64,000 bases of DNA from Microglena sp. YARC (lineage: Eukaryota > Chlorophyta > Chlorophyceae > Chlamydomonadales > Chlamydomonadaceae). Below are positions 25,701 through 36,468 of the stretch, one piece after another. The translations under genes and the position numbers were made by a program. The notes under the pieces were generated by a model. The model saw only the letters and a program-made list of their open reading frames with translations. It had not been told where the DNA came from and did no database searches. The stretch covers positions 55,073,879-55,137,878 of the forward strand of contig CM039464.1 of assembly GCA_022414725.1 (NCBI GenBank), read 5' to 3'. Positions within the stretch are counted from its first letter, which is position 1. Every line of letters starts with the position of its first letter.

Positions 25701-28700
25701 ACCCAGACTCACACCCACACTGAGATGCACGCCCAGACATACACCCAGCCCAACACCCAGACCCACACTCACACCCACACCCAGATCCACACCCACGCCA
25801 GGTATTCGCACTGCCTGCTGTGATGTACACCACGTCACATATCGACATGCACACTGCTTTCTGTATCTAACAACGCTACCCATGCTCTCAACACACATGC
25901 CTCAAGACCTGTACAGGTATGCAGTGATGTACAGCACTACAACAGGTCACATATCGACATGCACACTGCTTTCTGTATGCAACGACCCCATCCATGCTAT
26001 CAACACGCATACATCACAACCTGTGCAGGCGCACAGTGATGTACAGCACTACAGCACCTCACATATTGACATGCACACTGCTTACTGAATCTAACAACTA
26101 TACCCATGCTCTCAACACGCATACCTCACGACTTGCGCAGGTATGCAGTGATGTACAACACGTCACATATCGACATGCAAAATACTTTCTGTATGGAACA
26201 ACCCCATCCATGCTATCAACACGCATACCTCACGACTTGCGCAGGCACACAGTGATGTACAGCACTACAACACGTCATATATTGACATGCACAATGCTTT
26301 CTGTATGCAACGACCCCATCCATGATATCAACACGCATACATCACAACCTTCGCAGGCACACAGTGATGTACAGCACTACAACACCTCACATATTGACAT
26401 GCACAACGCTTTCTGTATCTAACAACTCTATCCATGTTATCAACACGCATACCTCACAACCTGCGCAGGTATGCAGTGATGTACAACCCGTCACATATCG
26501 ACATGCACGCTGCTTTCTGTATCTGACAACGCCACCCATGCTCTCAACACACATGCCTCAAGACCTGCACAGCTATGCAGTGATGTGCAGCAGTTCAACA
26601 CTTCACATATCGTCATGCACACTGCTTACTGCATCTAACAACTCTACCCATGCTCTCAACACGCATACCATACAACTTGCGCAGGTATGCAGTGATGTAC
26701 TGCACTACAACACGTCACATATCGACATGCACAATGCTTTCTGTATGAAACAACCCCATCCATGCTATCAACACGCAATCCTCACGATTTGCGCAGGGGA
26801 GTGATGTACATCACTACAACACGTCACATATTGACATGCACAATGCTTTCTGTATGCAACATAGGGATAGGAAATATGATATCATATGATATCATGTCAT
26901 CATATGATATCATATGATGCCAGTAGTCTGACGAGGTAACTTTGGCCTGGGGCATCATATCATATGATATTAAATCATATGATTTTTGTATGATATCAGA
27001 TGATGTCATACTCGTCGTTGGTCAACATCATATGATTTTCCGTTCCCTAATGCAACAACCCCATCCATGATATCCACACGCATACCTCACAACCTGCGCA
27101 GGTATGCAGTGATGTACAACACGTCACATATTGACATGCACACCACCATGAAGAACCTGATCCAACACAACGTCAGCATGAACACTTCGCGCATGGACAT
27201 CATGAAGGCCATATACCACGACACAGGTAGGTGCCCAGCAGAGTAGTGCTGTTCATATATTGACATGCACACCACCATGAAGGACCTGATCCAGCACAAC
27301 GTCAGCATGAACACTTCGCGCATGGACATCATGAAGGTCATATATCACGACACAGGCAGGTTCTCAAATCTGTTTATCCTGGTAGTATGTGTTATTTGTA
27401 TATTGTCATGGGACTGTGTGCATAGAGGTGGTGGTGTGTGTGTGTGTGGTGGTGGTGGGGGGGGGGGGGTCATGGGACTGTGTGTATTTAGGTGGTGTGT
27501 GTGTGGGGGAGGGGGGGGGTCATGGGACTGCATATTGATTGAGTCAAAAGACGGAATATACAGGTGAAGGCCACCTACCACGATACATGTAGGTTATCAA
27601 ATCTGTTTATCCTGGTAGTATGTGTTATTTGTTTGTTGTCAGGGGACTGTGTGTATAGAGGTGGTGGTGGGTGTGGGTGGGGGGGGGGGGGGGGGGGTCA
27701 TGGGACTGCGTATTGATTGAGTCAAAGAAGACGGAATATACTGGTGAAGGCCACCTACCACGATACATGTAGGTTATCAAATCTGTTTATCCTGGTAGTA
27801 TGTGTTATTTGTTTGTTGTCAGGGGACTGTGTGTATAGAGGTGGTGGTGGGTGTGGGTGGGTGGGTGGGGGGGGGTCATGGGACTGCGTATTGATTGAGT
27901 CAAAAGACGGAATATACAGGTGAAGGCCATCTACCACGACACAGGAAGGTGCTTAGATCTGCTTATCCTGGGATAGTGCTGAATTATGCATTATTTGTTT
28001 GTTTTCGTGGGACTGTGTAAAGAGTTTGTCAAAATATGGAAATCATGAAGGCCGTATACCACGACACAGGTTGGTGCTCAGATCTGTTGAGCCTGGGATA
28101 GTGCTGCATTATGTGTTATTTGTTTGTTTTCGTGGGACTGTGTAAAGAGTTTGTCAAAATATGGAAATCATGAAGGCCGTATACCACGACACAGGTTGGT
28201 GCTCAGATCTGTTGAGCCTGGGATAGTGCTGCATTATGTGTTATTTGTTTGTGGTAGTGGGACGGTGTATAGAGTTTGTCAAAATATGGAAATCATGAAG
28301 GCCATATACCTAGGGAACGGCATATCATATGATGGTGACCAAAGACGAGTTTGATTTCATAAGATATCATACAAAAATCATATGATTTAATATCATATGA
28401 TATGGTGCCCCAGGCCAAAGTTACCTAGTCAGACCGCCGGCATCATATGAAATCATATGATATCATATGATGACATGATATCATATGTAGGGGGCGGCAA
28501 ATAGATCTATATTGCCCAAAAATATAGATCTATATAGATCTATATATAGCAAATAGATATATTGTGTATATCTACAACATATGCAGTTACATCAGATAGA
28601 CACCGGAAAATCCAGTCGAAGCGCCTGCAATATAATATGGTGCCCTATGCCATAATTGTAAAACCAGATTTTGAATTTTGGAAGGTGCCCTATGCCGATT

Positions 28701-29044
28701 TTCAAAAATCCAGCTTCGCCAATATAGATATAGATATAGATATAGATATATGTAGATCTATCTCTATATAGATGGATGCCTCTCCCTAATCATATGATAT
28801 CATATGATTTCATATGATGACAAGATATCATACGATATCATATTGCCCGTCCCTACACATACCACGACACAGGCAGGTCCTTAGATCCGTTTATCCTGGT
28901 ACTATGTGTTATCCTGGGATTTTGTGTTATTTGTTGAAGCAGCATTGGGAGAAACGTGGGGTGGGGTGTGTAGTGGGAGTGTTGTTGGTAGGTGGTGGGG
29001 GTGGGGATGGTGTGTGTGTGTGTGTGTGTGTGTGTGTTGTGTGT

Positions 29045-29114
<70 letters not shown>

Positions 29115-32100
29115 CTGTCGTCATGGATCTTTGTGTATTGATGTAGTCCAAAGATGGAGAATACACTTGAAGGCCATCTAGAGTTTGTTAAAATATGGAA
29201 ATCATGAAGGCCTATATATATACCTAGGGAAACGGCAACTAATATTAGTGTTTGAAAAAACTAATACTAGCTAATATCAGGGGGCCATCAAGAAGTTATT
29301 TTTTTGACACCTCACGCTATGAAGTTTTATTTTTTTGCCCTTACCCCCCCCCTCCCCCCCCCCATTGGCTTAAAAGGCCAATATCTTCCTCACCAATAAT
29401 AATCATGTCATGAAAGTTAGGTGTATACTGACCCTCACGTCGAGCTCTATCAGTTGGCCATCTTAAAAACGTGGTTTGGCCTATGTATAAGCGACCCCTG
29501 CCCCCCCACCCCCACCCCACAAAGGAAGTATCTCCGGTAATAAGAGGTATAATGCAACTAGTAAATTTCATCTGCAGTTCCATTTTTTACGAAGCTTAGT
29601 TCATAAATAAAATCAGTCAGAGGAGTCTCATGAGATACAACGGTGTGGGGCCTAAGGGGCCTCAGGCAGTGAAACACACCTCCATCCACCCGACACCCGC
29701 ATAGAGTACAGAATTTCTGTATTTGCCTGATCCAGTGACAGTTCAGCTACATTGGCGCTAATGGCTAGGCTCCTGGTATTTGGCCCCAATACTGATTGGG
29801 GCTTTGGCCGGAAACCAGGCAGTGGCTTGAAGAACCTAGAGAAGGGGAAAAATCCAGACTTGGACGCTTTGGCTGCCATGTACTGCTTTCTGGCCTGGTG
29901 CGACTTAAGGTTGGCCTTGTTGCTGGGAGGGCACTGAACCACGGCATTGCAGGTGTTGCAAGTTATTGTCGAGGGCTCGGGTGCGGAAGGCGCCTCGGCT
30001 GGAGTTGTGGGCAATTTGGCCTGGGCTGTTTTAGCCTCGGCCTCAGCCCTGGACCTGACCTTAAACTTTATTTTCATCCGTTGCTATAAACAAGCGCAGA
30101 TTCCTGCTGCTTGAGCTTTCAACTGCTAAGTCGGGAACTCGTCGGCTCTGGTTGTGAAGTTCTGGGTGGCGTCCAGACTGGATGTACTGGAAGGTACATC
30201 CACTAATTACACCCTGGGTGTAATCGACCAACGACTGCAGATTCGTAAAGCTTTCATCAAGGCGTATTTGATGGTGTGCGGCACGTTCGATTCAGGCCAC
30301 AGACGAAGAAATTGTGAAGAAATTTTGAGATCGGCCTCGACCCCCCCCCCCCCCCCTTTGGGACCCCCCCATATCTCAGCCCCTAAGCACTTTTTAAAAC
30401 TTTTTCCAATGGTTTCGGGGTCCACGACCAAATCGGAGATGATTAACAGCGTGTGCCTCCCCACATCCGTTTTGATGGCCCCCCGGCTATTATTATCATA
30501 GTGTCACAAAAAATATTAGTTTTTTCAAGTAAATTCAAAATTCTGGTGAGACGGCTCGCCTGACTAATATTATATAACAGTTATATAATATTATTTATTC
30601 ACTAATATTATATAACATAGCCGACCCCTACATATACCACGACACAGGTTGGCGCTCAGATCTGTTAATCCTGGGATAGTGCTGAATTATGCATTATTTG
30701 TTTGTCGGCATGGAACTTTGTGTATTGATTTAGTTCAAAGATGGAAAATACACTTGAAGGCCATCTACCACGACACAGGTTGGTGCTCAGATCCTGAGAT
30801 TATTAATATATATTTTTTTTTTTTTTTTTTTTATTATTATTAGCCTGGGATTATGTGTTATTTGTTGTTTTCATGGGACTCAATGTATTGATTTAGTCAA
30901 AATATGGAATATAAAAGCCAAGCCACTTCAAGGCACATGCCTTACTCCCTTCCACGAAGTATACCCATGGTACAGGTCGTGGATGGACGCTTCAAGCCAA
31001 GCCAATTCAAGACACATGCCTTACTCCCTTCAATACACTATGCCAATTGTACAGGTCATCCACCCAAGCCCAACCTGCATTCAACAAACCATGGCCACAG
31101 TACAGGTGATGGACGATTCAAGCCAAGCCACTTCAAGACACATGCCTATCTCCCTTCAACAAACTACGTCCCTGGTGCATGTGATGGATGGACGATTCAA
31201 GCCAAGCCACTTCAAGACACACGCCTATCTCCCTTCAACAAACTACGTCCCTGGTGAAGGTGATGGATGGACGATTCAAGGCAAGACACTTCAAGACGCA
31301 TGTCTAACTCCCTTCAACAATATATTGCAATGGTACAGGTCATCACCCGGAGCCCAACCTTTCTTCCACAAACTATAGCCACGGTACAGGTCATGGATGG
31401 ACAATTCAAGCCAAGACACTTCAAGGCACATGCCTATCTCCCTTCAACAAACTACGTCCCTGGTGAAGGTGATGGATGGACGATTCAAGGCAAGACACTT
31501 CAAGAAGCATGTCTAACTCCCTTCAACAATATATTGCAATGGTACAGGTCATCACCCGGAGCCCAACCTTTCTTCCACAAACTATAGCCACGGTACAGGT
31601 CATGGATGGACAATTCAAGCCAAGCCACTTGCCACGCCACAAGCCACTTGCCAAGCCACGGTACAGGTCATGGATGGACGATTCAAGCCAAGCCACTTCA
31701 AGACACATGCCTTACTCCCTTCATCAAACTATACCCCTGGTGCAGGTCACCCCCGCAACCCCAAACTTCCGGGGGGCCTAGGACACTTGCTCTTGGCAGA
31801 CCTCATGGTTGGATGGATATACAAGCAGCAGCAGAGGGTGGCGATGGCCGATCCAAGCTTAGATACTACTGTGAGGGATCCATCAACACCTGCAACTCTT
31901 CCTAAGGCTCGCTTTCCCGAGGCGGCCCGTGTGTTCGAACCCAGGTTTGGTCCATAGTCCTTGTTTTGTTTTTCCTTTTTAGGAGATTTCTGAAATATTT
32001 TCAATAATGTTTGAAATGCATGCACCAGCGGCGGGTGGCAATGGGCAATGCAAGCCAAACCAATTCAAGCCAAGCCAATTGAAAGCAATGGGCGATGCAA

Positions 32101-32402
32101 GCCAAACCAGTTCAAGCCAAGCCAATTGAAGGCAATGGGCAATACAAGCCAAACCAATTCAAGCCAAGCCAAATGAAGGCAATGGGCAATGCAAGCCAAA
32201 CCAATTCAAGCCAAGCCAATTGAAGGCAAGAGACTGCTGGGAGCGATTAATCAAAACCAGCCACTCTTCCTAAGGCTCGCTTCCCAGAGGCGGCACGTGT
32301 GTTCGAACCCAGGTACAGTCCAGAGCCCTTATTGTGTATCTTTTGTAGGTAGTGTGGCACAGCATAAGCGTAGGTCATTCATCCATCCATCCATCCACCC
32401 AT

Positions 32403-32438
<36 letters not shown>

Positions 32439-35400
32439 CCATCCATCCATCCTATTACTGTGTGCATTCATCTATTCATTCATTCATCCATTCACCATAT
32501 TCTGTGTGCAGGTGTTGGGGCGTGTCCTAGAAGAGGGTTGTGTCGCACAGCATGAGCTTCCTTCCTTCCTTCCTTCCTTCCTTCCTTCCTTCCTTCCTTC
32601 CTTCCTTCCTTCCTTCCTTCCTTCCTTCCTTCCTTCCTTCCTTCCTTCCTTCCTTCCTTCCTTCCTTCTTCCTTCCTTCCTTCCTTCCTTCCTTCCTTTA
32701 CCTTACCTTACCTTACCTTACCTTACCTTACCTTACCTTACTTACTTACTTACTTACCATTCATATATTCATACATCCATTCACCCTATTCGGTGTGCAG
32801 GTGTTGGGGCGTGTCCTACGAACAGGTCATGTCGCACAGCTTGAGCGTAGGCCTCCATGAGGAGCACAAGAAGGGGATGGCAGAGGCACAACAAATTGCA
32901 GGCATGCAGTCTTTTTTTGAGACGAATGGCTTCTCTTCCACACCCTCCTTAAAGGTAGGTAGTGAACAGGGCAGTGCGTGTGTAGATGTCAAATTTGTAT
33001 TTTATACATCGCCATTCCTTCGAAATACACGCAATGCAGGCATGCAGACCTTTTTTCCAGACGAATGGCTTTTTTTCAACGCCCTCTTTGAAGGTAACAG
33101 GGCAGTGTTTGTGTAGATGTCAGTGTGTTTTGTTGTGACGCATTGCCATGCCTTCAAAATACATGCAATGCAGGCATGCAGAGCTTGTTCAAGACAAATG
33201 GCTATTCGTCAATGCCCTTCTGGAAGGTGGGGAACTGGGGAGTACATGTGTAGGGGAGTGAACTGGGGAGTGCGTGTGTAGGTGTAGAACTGGAGAGTGC
33301 ATGAGTAGGTGTACTGGAACGATTGTAATTAGGAAGGGAGGCAGAGGCTACATGCAATGCAGGCATGCAGTCCTTTTTTGAGACGAATGGCTTTTCTTTC
33401 ACACCCTCCTTGAAGGTAGGTAGTGAGCAGGGCAGCGTGTGTGTATATGTAGAACTGGGGAGTGCAAGTGTAGGGCAGTGAACTGGGGAGTGCATGTGTA
33501 CGTGTAGAACTGGGGGGTGCAAGTGTAGGGCAGTGAACTGGGGAGTGCAAGTGTAGGGCAGTGAACTGGGGAGTGCATGTGTACGTGTAGAACTGGGGAG
33601 TGCAAGTGTAGGGCAGTGAACTGGGGAGTGCATGTGTACGTGTAGAACTGGGGAGTGCAAGTGTAGGGCAGTGAACTGGGGAGTGCATGTGTACGTGTAG
33701 AACTGGGGAGTGCAAGTGTAGGGCAGTGAACTGGGGAGTGCAAGTGTAGGGCAGTGAACTGGGGAGTGCATGTGTACGTGTAGAACTGGGGAGTGCAAGT
33801 GTAGGGCAGTGAACTGGGGAGTGCATGTGTACGTGTAGAACTGGGGAGTGCAAGTGTAGGGCAGTGAACTGGGGAGTGCAAGTGTAGGGCAGTGAACTGG
33901 GGAGTGCATGTGTACGTGTAGAACTGGGGAGTGCAAGTGTAGGGCAGTGAACTGGGGAGTGCATGTGTACGTGTAGAACTGGGGAGTGCAAGTGTAGGGC
34001 AGTGAACTGGGGAGTGCATGTGTACGTGTAGAACTGGGGAGTGCAAGTGTAGGGCAGTGAACTGGGGAGTGCAAGTGTAGGGCAGTGAACTGGGGAGTGC
34101 ATGTGTACGTGTAGAACTGGGGAGTGCAAGTGTAGGGCAGTGAACTGGGGAGTGCATGTGTACGTGTAGAACTGGGGAGTGAGTGTGTAGGTGTCGAATT
34201 TGGGAGTGCATGTGTAGGTGTACTGGAACGATTGTAATGAGGAGGTGAGGCAGAGGCTACATGCAAGGCAGGCATGCAGGCCTTTTCAAGACAGATGGCT
34301 GTTCGGCAACCCCCTTCAAGAACAGCAAGGCAACGCCCTTCTTGAAGGTAGTGAGCAGGGCCGCGCGTGTGAAGATGTCACTGTTTTTGGCGGAGCCCCC
34401 TCTTCAAGGGGGCGGGAGCCCCCATGTTTGCCCATTTGTCCGTTTGTCCGACCGAAAACAAATTGAAGCCTGACACGTCAGCCAACGGTCGCGTAACTAA
34501 GTCGCTTCGGTCAGCTCCATCGTTGCCACCTTTCGTTCCGTTGCCAACACACTCCGCCAATTTTCCGCGTCGCTTGCGACGCTGCATAGGAGTTGTTTTT
34601 GTGACGCGATGCCATTCTGTCGCTGCATCGCGACACATGCGTCCGTCCAAACTAGTCAGAAATGCCCCCTTGAAGCCCCCGGGCTCCACGCTTTGCGTGG
34701 CTTTTCGTTGTGACGTGGCTATTCATTGTGACGTGGCTATTCGTCAACGTCCTTCTGGAAGGTAGGGAACTGGGGAGTGCACAAGAAATGAAAATTAGTA
34801 CGAGCTGCCACAGGATGTGAGATTGAGGGAACCCTCCCGATTGCATGCACGTGTACATACTGGAGACTGGTATGGGGAGTGCACATTTGTAGGTGCATAT
34901 ATACGAGCTTTTTGGTGATAATGTAAGCGTTAGCAAACGTCAGGAAAGGATGATACAATCCCCCAATGCACGCAACTACATTGATCACCAACCATGATAA
35001 CATGATTTGCAACATCCGTGAAGTTATGGAACTGGGGAGCGCATGTTTAAGTGCGTGCATACGAGCTTTTTGGTGATAATGTAAGCGTTAGCAAACGTCA
35101 GGAAAGGATAATACAATCTCCCAATTCACGCAACTTCATTGATCACCAACCATGATAACATGATTTGAAACATCCGTGAAGTTATGGAACTGGGGAGCGC
35201 ATGTTTAAGTGCGTGCATACGAGCTTTTGGTGATAATATAATCATTAGCGAGCGTTGGGAAAGGATAATACAATCTCCCAATGCATGCAACTTCATTGAT
35301 CACCAACCATGATAACATGATTTGCAACATCCGTGAAGTTATGGAACTGGGGAGCGCATGTTTAAGTGCGTGCATACGAGCTTTTGGTGATAATATAATC

Positions 35401-36437
35401 ATTAGCGAACGTCAGGAAAGGATAATACAATCTCCCAACGCACGCAACTTCATTGATCACCAACCATGATAACATGATTTGCAACATCCGTGAAGTTATG
35501 GAACTGGGGAGCGCATGTTTACTTGCGTTCATACAAGCTTTTGGTGATAATATAATCATTAGCGATCATCAGGAAAGGATGATACAATCCCCCAATACAC
35601 GCAACTACATTGATCACCAACCATGATAACATAATTTGCAACATCTGCTAAGGTAGGGAACTGGGGAGGTTACAGGGAGAGTAAAAAGAGAACGCCTGGA
35701 GGGGCGTGGTGTTAAGGGGACCCGCCCGTACACTGCAGCTGGGGTGAGTCACCATTCACACCGATACCAAGTCCTCAGTGACTCCCAAGAGGGATTCAGA
35801 CAGAAAGCCCCTTGTGATATACATAAGTGATAAACAATGGTCTAGTGGTAGACCAGATTGCTTGAGGAAGAAGAGTCGGGGGTTCGACTCCCCCTTTGGT
35901 CGCTCTTAGCGTTGCAGGTCATTGTCAACCGCGATGGTAGCTTGTCCAGTTGAGGTAGGAGACCGCTCCCCACCCGCGTACGACGGGCTCCCTTAACACC
36001 ATGCCCCACCAGGCGTTATCATTACCTTTTTTTCACCATTCACACAGGCAAGAAAAAAGTAATGATAACGCCTGGCGGGGTGTGGTATTAAGGAAGGCCT
36101 GTCTTATGGCGGTAGAGAACGGGCTGCTAATTTACCTGGACAGTGCTACCATGGCGGTTGACAGCGACCGCGAACACTAAAGCGCACCTGTAGGGATTTG
36201 AACCCAGCACCTTCTTCAGTCCTGCAAAATGATCAACCATTGAACCATTGAACCATTGAACTCCGGGCCCGCTTCGTTTAAGATTTGTTGGGGTTCAGTT
36301 CACCAGTGATTGATTTTTCAACTTCCTATCCCGTTGTTCAGGTCGGGCAAGTGCTAGCTACCCCTGGACTGTAGGCACTCGCACACACACACACACACAA
36401 ACGCACACACACACACACACAAACACACACACGCACG

Positions 36438-36468
<31 letters not shown>

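Larger units (their letters stand above)
29225..30630. mobile_element. 1.4-kb hAT-type element carrying non-recognised ORFs
   Basis: Starts TAGGGAAACGGCAACTAATA and ends ACATAGCCGACCCCTA. Subterminal ACTAATATTA repeats are found at both ends. Flanks TATATACC (29217-29224) and CATATACC (30631-30638) are an 8-bp duplication with one difference. The interior encodes minus-strand frames at 29652-30077 and 30207-30464 that I cannot assign. No hAT transposase core is seen, so it is non-autonomous, possibly with captured host sequence. Confidence 0.82.
27240..30790 (+). repeat. Donor-junction array after exon 5, about ten decoys, with insertions
   Basis: Copies of the exon 5 3' end and donor (ATCATGAAGGCCATATACCA, CGACACAGGTTGGTGCTCAG) recur at about 27330, 27560, 27740, 27920, 28045, 28165, 28290, 28860, 29200, 30635 and 30765. 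The first (27264-27356) repeats about 93 bases of the exon, from ACATGCACACCACCATGAAG to CACGACACAG, with GC instead of GT at the donor. Units of about 120-180 bases carry TCTGTTTATCCTGGTAGTAT and long GT/poly-G tracts. Two hAT elements inserted in the CATATACC octamer of two different copies. Confidence 0.9.

Noticed and set aside
25254..26088. Thr/Pro/Arg ORF (plus) and Gly/Val ORF (minus) of over 200 residues
   Set aside because: ACACCC-type minisatellite whose period is a multiple of three.
33202..34275. Long minus-strand ORFs of 266-357 residues with Pro/Thr/His/Leu repeats
   Set aside because: They run through the 27/28-bp minisatellite in all three frames with the same peptide, which shows a repeat artefact rather than a gene. 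The region is an intron of the hydrolase.
35838..35905. Functional tRNA gene
   Set aside because: D and T arms fold, but the acceptor stem and anticodon stem do not; it fits a tRNA-derived SINE head better.
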